Shown piece by piece: positions 34,723-47,700 of a DNA stretch of 64,000 nucleotides (position 1 is the stretch's first letter; each line of letters starts with the position of its first letter). The notes below the pieces were generated by a model. That model was not told the DNA's origin, did no database searches, and worked only from the letters and a program-made list of their open reading frames with translations. Source of the DNA: Panaeolus papilionaceus (taxonomy: Eukaryota > Basidiomycota > Agaricomycetes > Agaricales). A program made the position numbers and the translations under genes. The stretch is from NCBI GenBank assembly GCA_015501605.1, contig JADNRZ010000013.1, forward strand, positions 248,001-312,000. The letters run 5' to 3'.

Positions 34723-35586
34723 GGACTACAGCCAACCTGGTCACGTGGTTCCACCATCATTCCATTACTGGAGGGGAGTGATTCTGAAGAGTCAAGACAC
34801 ACTCTGTATCACTGTTGGATACGTACCACTTTTTTCCCATCTTCCACCATTACCCTATTCTTATAGCTCTACGCTGATCGAGACTGCTCCAAACACGACG
34901 TATATGATACTATATCTGACGAAAGACCCCTATCGAACTCACTGAATAAGACCTCCACGAACCAATTCAATACCCAGTTCAAGCGGTTTTGAAGCGTGCC
35001 CAAAAACGTGTGCTATCCCTAGCTAATCATTCTCCGCCATTCTTGGGAGGCTATGACTTCTGACAGATTCATTGGACTGGTTTTTCCCATCTCTTAGACT
35101 TTTGTGCATGCAGTGGACGTGAATTGCAAGTAAGGATTGTGATCGATAGCCCAGAACACCAGATTCATTTTTAGATGAATTGGAGACACCTCGAGGCATT
35201 GATCCCATGCAACGGCTGGTCTTCTAATTGGTGGAGAATCACGAACATTAACTGACGTTCAGTGAACCTTTGCTAAGTCAGCTCAGTGCCAGTGTGTATC
35301 GTTTTTCGATTGCTGAGCGACAGTCAACCCCAGTCGCTTTTATCTCCTGCATTCATCGTCTATCAGATGTAGCAATATAGAAAGAACAAGAAAGCCCCTT
35401 TGCCATAGTGAAAGGGTTTTTCCCCCTTAATACCTTTCATTCCCTTCACAACACTCGATAGACGCTCAACGTCATGTGGACCCTCATGTTCGTTATCCGC
35501 AGTGACTTCCTTTTGTCCACCGAAACTCATATAAGGACGCAGAGAATGCGAATCTAGGTTTCCCAAGCACCCCAACACTGCTTACA
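34723..35586 (+). promoter_or_regulatory. 5' flank of helicase copy 2, conserved in copy 1
   Basis: This is collinear with 24077-24930 and keeps the CACGTG palindrome and the CTTTGCCATAGTGAAAGGGT segment near the start codon. The upstream Met of copy 1 (24811) is not matched, and the frame before 35587 is broken by indels, which supports the start at 35587. No ACGCGT box was seen. Confidence 0.5.
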
Positions 35587-38500
35587 ATGAGTATCACACG
35601 CAAAGTCAAGTACCGTACAGATATTTTCTTTAACCTCACCTCTGAGGAACACATCGTCAACGCTTTAGATGAGTTTGGGGCTGTTTTGAACAGCAATAAT
35701 TACCAACTTGTTCTCGAAGACATTCAATCCCAGCCTTTCATCTTGGAGCTTGTGCTCTCCAGTAAGTCATATCCACCCCTTATTCAAGTCGATACTCATG
35801 TGCACCGTAGATATCTCATCTGATATACCTCTGCATGAATGGATGGTCGCGACCTTTCCCATGGATGCAAATCTCTTTATCGACTCGTTCCCATCGAAAG
35901 TCTTAGATAGACTATCTACCTTTTTTCTCATGCAATTCCCGCACGCAATCCAGCCACCTAGATTTGCAAACGAAACCTCTAAGTTTTTAAGCCAGACACC
36001 ACAAGTCCTTCACGCACTCTTTGCCATGGCCTTCGTCGAAGACGTGGGGGCTCTAGTGACACAATCTCGACCCCAATTATCTACGAAGACCAAGGCAAAC
36101 AGTCAAAGATACCAGAAACGACTCAAAAAACTATCCTCAAATCTACAACATGAAGATGTGCTTCTTAAAGCGAATATTGCCATTCCATGTACCAAAGCAG
36201 AGGCGATGGAAATCGCAGCGAGTATCCTCAACAAACTTCGCTATTGTTATGAGGTACGCATGTCAGTCTAAACCATAGTAGACTCGTCTAAATCTTCATT
36301 GGGTCGTTACGAAGACATACTTGAGCGGAATTCGTTCCCCCGAGGTATCTCAGTTCATCAGAGAATCTTGCATAACCACAGAAGCACCGTTACCCCTCCA
36401 AGTTGTCACTCACTCTGGCCCTAGCCGTCAAACTCTGGAATCTTCTCCGATGGCGCCTATCAACGAGACGGCGCCGGCCCCTCTTCTTCACCTGAAACTG
36501 TACGCTTGATGGTTTGAAATTTTAATCCGCAGGGCTAACGACAGGTTTATCGCTTAGTTCTCACTACTATGACACACCTGACGGCTTTGGAGAATGGAAT
36601 ATCTTACTTTCCACCAGAGCTGATCGAGCACTTCGAGACTGGCATAAAAATAATTCGACGACTTACGAGATCGTAAGGAGAAAGATTATGTATGTTGAAT
36701 CTCCTTACATCTACAATTATTGAATTTTGAATGGTTTTGTTAGTGATTTATCCAATGGTCATTTCTCTCGCGACAATCACAAAAGGCTCAACGGACTCAA
36801 GACCGAAATTCCTGTCTATGAGGCGAAGATAACGGGCGACTTGCGCTTGATCGTAAGTTAAAACATCTTCATCACATCATTTTCTCTGATGAATATTTAG
36901 TATATTGTTGATTGTATCTTGTCTCCGACTGATAACCAGGTATTTTCGATTATCTTCATTTGTGCAACAATTTCACAACGAACGTGTCTACACAGCGCGA
37001 AACACAGGGCAAGTGGACCAGTTATTTGTATATGATCATATGCTTATATCTCGATATTGTAACTAGCTCTGAAAGTGTTTGACTTTTGTACACATGCAAA
37101 AATGGATCATCGTCTGTGGGACTCAGTCGCTGGATACCTACAATCTCAAGGCAAAGAGTATCGAACGAGGTCCGTCATACTTGTTCCATTCCATCATGAT
37201 TGTCCTTAAACTTCGTAATAGGTGTCTCAAGCGACAACGCCGAGTTGGTGATACCGGAGATGCCTACATCCCTGCCTCGTTTCCAGCTCGCGAGGACGAG
37301 AAAGATGAAGACAGAGAAGTGGATGTGCTTATCGCGGATTTGGTACAGCATGATAACAACGAGGTATGGTATTCGTAGCTGTTTGCTTATGTCAAGGTTC
37401 TAACATGGCTCTAGCTCCATTCTATTATCACGTAAGTAAACCAATACCTTCATTTTTTATGTTTTGCTGTGCCTGATAACTTCTCAAAGGCTGGAGAAGT
37501 ATGTTGCTCTATCAAAGGTAAGGAAAGCCTACGTGCGGTGACATAGACGACTGTGTTTAACTTATTCATAGGATGTCCTTGAAAGTATCGAGGCAGACCG
37601 CGAGGGTACCTTCCCCTTCGAGCTCTCGTAAGTCTCGTCTGCTCAGTATACCGAAAAGATGGTATTGATGATCCTCTGCAGGAGATATGAGAAGAAAATC
37701 GCCGAACATCCGAAATCGTGCTATGTTCTGGGTCGTAGTGGAACAGGGTATGTCTCCTTCAATTTTTTATTTGCTTCTATAGTTCGAATGCCAAACTGGA
37801 TACAGGAAAACGACGACTATGCTTCATAAGATGTTATGGGTCCAAAGAGCCTACCATTTGCACACTGCAAATACGCAACGTCCTCGACAAGTCTTCGTAA
37901 CTCGTTCCTCTGTTCTGGCAAGAAAGGTCGAAGAGCATTTTTCAACTTACATGGCGGCTGGCAAGATCAATGAATTTCGCACCCGTTTCGCCCAATCGGA
38001 GTCCAGTGACTTGATCAATCAGAACGGTTTTTCGGCTTGGAAAGAGTCGAAGGCGACGTTCAAAGGCTTAAAAGATGAAGACTTCCCTCTTTTTATTCCT
38101 CTTGAAGATGTGCGTTTTTAACATCTGCTGCATTATTCAATCCCTGGTGTTCTTATGTTGACGATTCACCCTATCAGCTCTACTACCTTCTCGAAGGCGA
38201 TATTGACTGGAATAGTAAACCCTTCTTAACATTGGGTACTCGCTTCCGACCCCTTGCCGAGTACAAGGGAAAGTCAATATCTTTCCACCGCTTTCTGGGA
38301 GAATACTGGCCCACGTTTTCCAAAAGATTGACAAATACAACGAGTAAGCATTGCGAGACTCTCGTCTCAGAGGTTACCTGAGCTGACTTTAACCAAGATC
38401 CGGCCCTTGTTTTCAATGAAATTATAGGTCTGTGTATACGCGTGTGATTTGAACACTCGTACTTATGACTGGACTCAGGAGTCATCTCTGGATCAGAGAA

Positions 38501-41500
38501 AACACTAGGGTCAGAGCAGGGTCGCCTGTCGAAGGAACAGTATCTCGAGTCGTCCCGAGCTGCATCGTCAAACTTTACTCAACAGCAACGGGGTGCAATT
38601 TACGACATTTTTGTCCTTTATCTGAAACTCAAACACCAGCATGACGACTACGACATTTCGGACAGGTAAATTCATTATCTGTGAATAAACATGATATGGC
38701 ACAACTCATATGCCATGATGCAGGTCGCGAACAATCATAGCTGCACTGAAACATGGGGCTTTGACTATCAGGAAAATCGACCATCTGTAGGTCCTGTTTC
38801 GTTGGCACTTGGTGATGCTATGCTGAACTCATTTCTTACTAGATATGTCGACGAGGCACAAGACAACCTCCTCATCGATGCATTAGGTAAACCCGCACCC
38901 ACTAATCTTCGTCATTAATCTAACTGGCGTATAGTTCTACGCCTCCTTTGTCGAAATCCAGATGGCCTCTTCTGGGCAGGTGACACAGCTCAGACCATCT
39001 CCGCTGGTAGTGCATTCCGCTTTGAAGACCTCAAGGCCTTTATGTACCGTATCGAGGTAACTTTGTGATCCTCGGCTACAAACGTTCGCTCATGTTTTCC
39101 TCATCCGTATCAGAAACAAAGGCTCAAAAAGGAGACGAATGGCAGCATTGTGAAGCAGATATCACCTGTCCCACCACACGTCTTCCAGCTGGCGACCAAT
39201 TTCAGATCTCATGCGGGCATTGTTGATTGCGCTCACATCGTCGTGGAGCTTATCAAAAAATATTTCCCGTCCACAATCGATATTCTGAAGCGTGAGAGAG
39301 GAGTCGTCGAAGGCGCTAAGCCGATGTTTTGCTCAGATTTCGATTCTGAGCAGTTCAAGGAACGGGTAGGTCGTTTCCATATTTACCCATATCGGCTTCT
39401 GACACGATTGCGAATCTAGGGGGTCTTGTCGAATTCTGACGAGAAGTGAGTACCCATGAATGATTTTTCACTTGCTCTGACTGGGGAAAATAATTACATA
39501 TCAGTGGTGAACAGATCGAGCTCGGTGCACATCAATGTGAGTACCTTCTAACATGCCATGCACACCTTCTCATGCAGCCAATGACGACACGTTAGGTATT
39601 CTCGTTCGTGATGACGCGGCGAGGGAGCGATTCCTAGACGAAATTGGGGACATTGGCCTCGTTGTGTAAGCCCTGCATATGCCTTTCTTTTAGGTTGTAT
39701 TAACATCGTTCCAGGACCTTGTATGACAGCAAAGGCCTCGAGTTTAATGACGTCATTTTGCTCAATTTCTTCGAGGATTCCAACTTGACACGTGAGCAAT
39801 GGTCCGTCGTGTTGAATATGGCCCCTGGATCTCCATACGCGCCCAAGTTTGACCTGCTCAAGCACTCTGGAATCTGCCTGGAGGTAAGCGATCAATTAGC
39901 CTCCGCAACTTGACTTTACCATATTGTCTTAAAATCTAGCTCAAGTCGCTTTATGTCGCCATTACAAGAGCAAGAAATAACTTGCGCATAGTGGACCGTT
40001 CTGAAAAGAGTGAACCAATGAAGGTGAACCTCACATTATTGTGACCGCCAATGTACTCACCTCTCGTAGATATTGTGGGAGAAGCTGGGTCATATAACAT
40101 CCGCAAGCTTTCAGCGAGCCTTCAAAAACTTTGCCGTCCAGTCAAGCAAACAAGACTGGATCAAAAGAGCGAAGGAGCTTTTCGATCAAGAAAAATACGC
40201 GCTCTCCCGCGATGCATACCTTCGTGGTCAAAGTTATCGGAACGCAGCCGTGGCCTCAGCATATTACGAACGGGAAGGGGCTCAACGGACGCCTGTCCAA
40301 GTCAGTCGGAACAAACCCAACCTACGCTCGGAGAGATTCACCAAGGCTGCTGAGGCCTTCATTCGATCCGCCGACCAGGCTGACGGCAAAGGCGGAAGGA
40401 AGAAATATCACCACATCGTTGCGGATTGTTACGAGGAGGCTGGTGTTTTTTCCAAAGCCGTGCAGTACCACCGCCTCGCTGGTAACTTTACTCGCGCAGC
40501 TGTTCTTCTGCGTAAGCAAGGCTTGTTTGACGACGTCAAGGATATCATGACGACGCACGGTGACGAAATTGACCCCACCATTCTTCAAAATCTCAAGGAC
40601 GTAGCGCGACTGTACTTCGTCTCGTCCAAAGACTATAGGTTTGTCAATCCACATCTTTTTCATCCATTATTCACATTTACTAATATTACCACAGCAAAGT
40701 CCATGAACTGTTTGATAGTCCCGAAGATGAAATCGAATACCTGGAGGATCGCAACCTCGACCTTGCACAGGTCGATCTCTACCTTCAGCATGGAAGGATA
40801 ACAGAGGCAGCGGAAGTTCATCTGGCCGATGGACGCTTTCACGAAGCAGCTTCTCTGCTGATTAGCGACAAAGAGGATGGAAGTAAATCCTTGAAGGATG
40901 CTATCAGTGCGATACTCCAAGGCCTGAGGACGTATATCACCTTCGGATCTGATCCTTCTGGCGATTCCAGGGTATCTAGCCTCCTTGCCTTGGCCGAGGA
41001 CATCCCCGACGACGTATGGGTGTCTGACGAAAGATACCGTGAAGAGGTATATAATCCATTTTTGGCATTCAACCCATATGTAATATAGGCCTTACATTTT
41101 TTCAGATAATGCTATACAAATCTCTGTACAGCCGCCAAGTCGATAGTCTTTTTGGCATGGTTGATGGATTACTAGCCCGCAAAGACGTGCAAGCAGCACT
41201 TCTCATTCTGGATTTCATTTTTGAGACTCCCCCAGAAATCGACGAGTTACTTGAAGTCGCCAAGCGAAACCTGTCGTACTTCAGCCATTACGTCAAACAC
41301 CTTCATGACGCAGCGTACTTTGCAGATCCTGGCCAGGAAAAACACCAAAAGTTGTTTGGGGTTGTCCAGCACAATGCGGACACCTTCTCATTCCGGCCTG
41401 GCACGCTCATCGCAGCATTTCAGGCTGGGAACGCAGAATATGCTAGCCTGGCCACAATGAAGAAGGTCGATCTAGTCGCGATATTTCGTCAATGCATGCA

Positions 41501-44006
41501 GCAACGTTTGCGACAGAAGGTTGTCGACGAAAATATAATCTGCCGTCGAGCTCCCGTCTTTGATCCATGTCTTCGTCATGTTGCACTCGGCGACTGCGAT
41601 CCCGCTACTACGCAATGCCATCGACCCCACATAACCACTGACGAAAAGTGGTTCCAGGACTGGATACGCATTCATCTCCTTCAAATATACATTTACAACA
41701 CTGTTCGCCGTCTAGAGTTGCCTGATGACGCGTTGCGACAGCAATTGTGAGTACTCCCTTGTGTCATCTGAGGGTGTGATTGACTCGTTATTTAGATTCT
41801 GGCTAAAGAAGTTTCACGAGGCAATAAACCCACCCCATCACGCCATGGGTTCTTTATCCTGTCTCACCAGAGATTTAGTGGATGCTATGCGCAGGGAGTT
41901 CTTCACCGTGCTGAACTGGATCAGGGAAGTAACAGAACGTTTGGATATCCACCCAGATTACAGATTCTTGACGACGGCAATGCTCTCGGCCGACCTTGCC
42001 TTTATCTTTGATCGCAAGGAGGCTTCCACTTACATTTACCGCTCACGGTTTGTACAGCCTGACATTATTGATCGCAAGTTTTTGCGCTGGCCTACAATGG
42101 AAAACAGCCTGAAAGAGTTATTAGTGGCGTTCCATGGGAAAGGCCCTGACAGTCTTTTGATGGGTGTTCTCTTCATACGGTGTGTTTCTGCGCAGTGGCT
42201 CCAGCACTTCTTTTCTGACATTAAAATGCAGACACGTCGTCAAGAAGGAAATCAAAGTAAACATCAACGTGCTTTGTACCTTCATCGAGAAGATTTGCGG
42301 CCTCCTCGTCGTTCATAATACCTTCGTTTATCATCACAGCTTTCACAACATCACATTACCCCACAGTTGGCTTAAGCGCATCCTGCACGGGTTTGATCAC
42401 CAAGACGCAGTTGCGAAAAAGAAGGACTTCTTTAATCTTATGTTAGAGCCTCTCAACGAGCTGCTGTGGAGGTTATATTTCGGTGATACCCAGTCAAGTA
42501 TGACTTCCCATTATCTTTCGGACTATGCGCGGAATTGATCCATTTTTCTTCGTGTAGACCATCTTTTGTTTGGATCTAAATATGTCAGCATTCCTAATGG
42601 TATTCGGAAAATTTTTATCGCCAGAATGTGAGAGGTTCAACCTGTATGCTTCTCCTCGAAATCATAGACTGACACATGCATCCAGATGTCGTGTTCTTGG
42701 GTTGTGTGAGTCCGTTTACTACGCTTGGACAAACTATTCCTATTGATAATTTAAATCATGGTTTTAACTAGTGGGATACAACATTAGTGTACCCTGGTTC
42801 AGAGAAAAAATCTTGCAGATATTCAAATCGTTGCTCGCAAGCCAACATCAGGGATTCCCCCGCCTCTATGCCCGGTGAGCCGATCTTGTTTTATTTGACG
42901 TATCGGGTCACTTAAAACATCACTTCTATTGATCCTATAGATATATTTACTCCAGCACTTTTGACGATGTGTCAAAGGCTACTCGACGTTCCATGATGGG
43001 GTCTTCCTTGGATGAAATGGTCGTGCTTATAGATCTGCAAATGGTAGATGACGCTCAGGCGCCTGTAATGGGTGTGCGACGCATCATGTATTACACAGAA
43101 GAAGATCTCGCGACATCTCTTGGGCTTGCTGGTCCCCCTGTCGGTCTCGATAGCCTTGAAAATCATGACATTTCAGGTAACATCCATAATGTTCCCGACC
43201 ATGACGAACTTCCAGGGGAGGACACTGTAGTGACTGGCTCATCGGCCGATGCAGCTCCTGCAGAAGAAAATCACGAACCAACGACACAAATCCCTGACGA
43301 CTTTTACATCACACATTCAGAACAGGAGGTGTTAAATGCCCGTGTCATTCAACGAGCGTACCGACGTATCCAAGCGCGCACGAAGCTCAGGGAGTCATCG
43401 GGCTTGGATGGCAGAACCTATAGATGTTTCGAAGAATGCCTTCGCTCCTTGGACGGGAAGAAGATGCATCGGATGAAGAGCATGAACCACTATCGCTTTG
43501 TGTATCTTGCTAGTCTACCTCAACTAGTGGCATGCATCGATGCCATCTATGAACATCTTCTAGCGGCAAAAGTCAAGGTCAAAGAACGACTCCCGAAACT
43601 TAGGCACGATGCGTTGGAGGAATTATCAGAACGATATACTCTCCTCAAGTAAGCCATCTCTAATTTTCATCACCAACTGACGCTCACTCTGTTTATTCAT
43701 AGCAACAATATTAAAGCTCTCAAAGAACATAGGGGAGCTTTTGGTGTGGACTCCCTGCTCCATCAGCGCTGTGACTTAGAAGAGTTACGAAGCCAGGTGG
43801 AGCTCCTGCGAGATGTTCTACACAACCCCAGGTTCCCAATCACTATCACAAAAGATGTCGCGGAGAGCCTTCAAAAGGTGTATCATGTTGCACTCACAAG
43901 GCCACGCAAACCGACAACTAAAACACCAAAACGACCCAAACTTGGCGTAGATGTGGAAGATCTAGGCTTGGCCTACATGGCCGGCATTTCCACGTCCAAT
44001 CTGTAG
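35587..44006 (+). CDS. TRANK1-like superfamily 1 (UvrD/Rep) helicase, copy 2
   Basis: The close paralog of copy 1 has the same exon plan. The start MSITRKVKYRTDIFFNLTSE corresponds to 24931 of copy 1. Walker A GRSGTG-KTTT lies in the tract identical to copy 1. Motif II is YVDEAQDN, then GDTAQTI, LATNFRSHAG, LYDSKGLEFNDV and LYVAITRARNNLR. The zinc-finger signature is at 41568-41630 and reads C-x8-C-x6-C-x3-H. The IQ-like helix VIQRAYRRIQAR is near 43345. Between about 30,220 and 32,640 in copy-1 coordinates the two paralogs differ strongly, then become nearly identical again. The C-terminus is shorter: codons CCG CAG in copy 1 are CTG TAG here, giving a stop at 44006, and more than 100 bases downstream are deleted. 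The helicase function is expected to be intact. Confidence 0.75.
37575..38162 (+). repeat. Perfectly identical tract shared with copy 1
   Basis: Identical to 26826-27413 over 588 bases, introns included. See the entry for copy 1. Confidence 0.8.
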
Positions 44007-44254
44007 GTCGACCATCTCGCAACTCCCAGTCCAACTCGTTATTCAGCCTCAAGGTCTTGGACGATTCAGATCATCTTGGGAATGTTGGGGGTATTTTGAG
44101 AGGACGACTAGACAAACATTTGATATTTATCTCGATCCATATATTTTCAGGCTCAGCTTTAGCACTCGACGTTATTACAACACTTAGGTATTGTAGTTTT
44201 GGCGAAACCATCTTATGTAGGTGCGTTTGAAATTGAATTGACCGTAGTGTACTG

Positions 44255-44288
44255 AGTACTAGTAGGATTGGTGACAACAATAAGTATG
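44255..44288 (+). repeat. 34-base segment inverted relative to 33731-33764
   Basis: Partner of the micro-inversion described at 33731-33764. It begins AGTACTAGTAGG and ends ATAAGTATG. Confidence 0.85.
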
Positions 44289-44648
44289 TCTGAGGAGGCA
44301 ACTCGGTTTGACAATAAGACGACATTGAAGTTGCGCGACGCGTTGTAATTAGTAGTTCGGAACAACCCTGAACGTTGCTTGACAGGCGAAGAAGCAATTT
44401 GGTGGGCCTCGACGCGTGACGCGTCTCACATTTGAACACGTTCCTGATGTTCTGCAATATTCGATGGTGGTGTTGCTCATTCCATACGTAAATGACCCAC
44501 GAGTTCTTTCCTGAGCTTTGTTTTGTTGATCCAAACTGTGCTTGGGCGCATTATATCGTTTTTCTTTCATCTAACCTAGTTCCTTTGAAATTAGCGCCCA
44601 CGTCATACGCCTTTGTTACTTAAATTCGATCCCCGACTTTGCCTCTCA

Positions 44649-44656
44649 TTTATAAG
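44649..44656 (+). promoter_or_regulatory. TATA-like box of helicase copy 3
   Basis: TTTATAAG lies 52 bases upstream of the chosen start codon. It is the last motif shared with the orphan promoter copy (34126-34133). Confidence 0.45.
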
Positions 44657-44707
44657 CGTGCTTCTCTGTCAAGTGGGGAAGGTCAACCAGCATATCCAAT
44701 TTCTCCA

Positions 44708-47700
44708 ATGCTCCTCCCTTCCAAAGCTGCAAATCACCACTCCCCTTTCGATCTTTTGAGTCTCGTGTCTAGTAACGAGAACGTTGAGAGCGCGTTGAAT
44801 GAACTTGCTGCAACGTTAACAGAATCGAACTACCCCGTTATCCTAGACGATGCATTATGCCATCCCTCCGTACTGGAACTTATTCTATCGAGTGAGTTAT
44901 CTTTATACTTGAAACCCCTACTATAAGTATCTGATTGGACACCTCCCTAAATCAATTCCTAGATCTTCCATCCGAGGTACCCCTGGCTCAGTGGTTGCTT
45001 GCGAACTTTCCCTCCAATGTCCATCTCTTCGCGAACTCACTCACTGCGCGTATAATGGAAAGATTATCAACTTTTTTCCTCATGCAATCCACAAGAGAGA
45101 CTCAGATACGCGAACTCTCTCCCGAATCAGCTAAATTCGTGAAAACTGCCCCCAACATCTTACATGCCCTCCTTGCCTTGTCGTTCCTGGAAGAATCAGA
45201 ATCGCCGACAGAACCTTCAGCCTTCCCAACTTTTCGAGCAAGCCAACGAAAGTTAAAGCAAATGAAGAAATTGTCTGCAAAAAATTCTCCGCACGAAGGT
45301 ATATTGGTTCAAGCAGGAATAGTTGTCCCATGTTGTAGGGCAGAGGCGGATGAACAAGTGACAACAATTTATGAGAAGCTTCGGAACATATTTGAAGTAA
45401 GTTGCTCTATAAATGTCAGCACGACTGCGCTAACATGCTCGACAGCAATACTTGATAAGAATCCGCACACCTCAAATATCTGCTAGTGTCAAAAAAACAT
45501 TTGCATGCACTGATCTACCTGAGCCCCTGACTGTCGTAACACGACCGACCCCTATTCCCAATATAGAAGCAAAACTGGATTCACCGCTTGCTATCAACGA
45601 ACCGACACCAGCGGCGGTATCAACACCTCTACATAACTTGAATCTGTGCGTCCAATACCACCAAAAGAATGCACAAACACAAAATTAATCTTCCGAACTA
45701 CTGCCAGATATAACTACTATGACACACCAGATGGTTTCGGGCAATGGAATATATTGCTTTCCTCCAGGGCCGATCGCGAAATACGGACCTACCACCGCAC
45801 AAATCCAACGATGTACCAGATCATTCTGAGGAAGATTTTGTATGTCGAATTATTTTTTGTGCTTCTGGCTGTAGTCTGACACAAACGTGCAGTGATTTGT
45901 CAAACGGTCATTTTTCTTTTGACAATCAAAAAAAGCTCAATGGCCCGAGTAGCGAAATCCCGATATATGAGGCCAAAATGTCAGGCGATCTTCGTTTAGT
46001 TGTAGGGCAACGTTTTCTATGGTATTTGATCCTCACATAACATTCTAAACATTTACAGTATCATGTCGACTGCATAACCTGCCCAACGGACAATCAGGTA
46101 TAGTTGGCAATTAATTTTTTAAGAACCCCGCTGAACTTTGTGTTTGGGAGCAGCGTGAAGTGCAAGGCAAGCCCTGGTCTTCATCTGTCGCTTGTTTCTA
46201 GCTCAATTTTAGTCTGATAACAGCGCTGAAGATATTTGGATTTTATACTCATGCGAAAATGGACCATCGCCTCTGGGATTCCGTTGCTCATCACCTACAT
46301 TCGCAAGGCAAAGAATACCGCTTAAGGCATGTGCAAACCTTCATCGGGAGTCACTGTTTCTTACTCTACAACATAGGTGCTTGAAGAGAGAGCGCCGAGA
46401 CGGTGATACGGGTGATGTTTACGTTCCCGCATCATTCCCAGCCCGAGAAGAAGACGAGGAGGAAGAGGAGGGCCTCTTACCAATTCCCAACACAATGGTC
46501 CAGGAAAATAATGAGGTATGGACTGCTTGAAAATCACTTTCGAAAAGAATTAACGCGCCGTAAACGTAGCTTCACTCTCTGATAACGTAAAATCTGCCTT
46601 TTACATTCTGTTTCCTTTGCATCTGACCAATATCCAGGCTGGAGAAGTACGTTGCTCTGTCAAAAGTAAGACTTCTTCCAAATTTATCACGCAATTTTTG
46701 ACTTTGTTATAGGATGTTCTGGATAGCATCGAATCTGGTCGCGATGCTGCCTTCCCTTTCGAGTTGTCGTAAGTGTTTTACCATCAGCATCATCGCAAAT
46801 CATATATCTCGCATTATTCCAGGAAATATGAAAAGAAGATTGTCCAGCATCCGACATCTTGTTACGTTTTGGGTCGTAGTGGGACAGGGTACTAAGTTTC
46901 CTTGTAGCGGTCTGCATGGTCTGTTTCTCACCGATATGTTGCAGCAAAACGACAACTATGCTCTACAAGATGTTATGGGTCGAAAAAGCGTATCGAATGC
47001 ACACAGCTGGCTTACAACATCCACGCCAGATTTTCGTTACCCGCTCAGCAGTTTTAGCCAGAAAGGTTGAAGAGCACTTTTTGACATACACTTCAGCTAT
47101 TCGGGAGGTCAAATCCCGCTCGCGAAAACTTCAAGACGAAGAAGCATCATCAAATGATTTGATCAACCATAACAATTCCTCCGCTTGGAAAGAAAGTAAA
47201 CTCGCTTTCAGTGATTTAGAGGATTCAGACTTTCCTTTATTTATTCCCCTTGACGATGTAAGCTGCTCCAATAAATTATTTGCATGATTTAACTCACCTG
47301 TATTGTCATGTCGTTTGTCAGCTCTATTACCTGCTTGAAGCTGATATCGACTGGGACGGAAAGCCAGGTTCTGCACTGGCCCCCCATTTCCGGCCCATTG
47401 CAGAGTTGAAGGGCAAGTTTATATCATTTCAACGCTTTTTAGGAGAGTATTGGCCGACATTCTCACGACGGCTCACAAATACGCTAAGTATGACCTGAAA
47501 ATTCATGCGCCGTAGACGTACTGACATCATCGAACAGATCCTGCTCTTGTTTTTAACGAGATAATAGGCAAGTGAGAACAGCTCGATGATGATAATTTAT
47601 ACTAACTTCTTTTAGGCTCCATTCTAGGCTCTGAGAGAGTCCTGTCTTCAACTGACGGTCATTTGTCAAAGCCGCAATACTTGGAGTCCTCGCGAGCTGC

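Larger units (their letters stand above)
34723..44656. repeat. Segmental duplication unit, second copy (helicase copy 2 with flanks)
   Basis: This matches 24077-34133 in the same orientation. It runs from the conserved 5' block through helicase copy 2 to the TATA box of copy 3. Because its right end flows directly into copy 3, this is the ancestral setting of the 3' block. Confidence 0.85.
44007..44707 (+). promoter_or_regulatory. Promoter region of helicase copy 3
   Basis: This 701-base spacer between copies 2 and 3 holds three ACGCGT (MCB-like) boxes at 44338-44343, 44412-44417 and 44419-44424. The last two form the near-palindrome GACGCGTGACGCGTC. A TATA-like TTTATAAG lies at 44649-44656, 52 bases before the start codon at 44708. 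MCB boxes are bound by the G1/S factor MBF in fungi, so cell-cycle control is inferred. Copies 1 and 2 have an unrelated promoter without these boxes. Confidence 0.5.

Noticed and set aside
34433..34744. Minus-strand frame with runs of T and Y
   Set aside because: It is produced by translating the (TAA)n and (TGG)n microsatellites, not by a gene.
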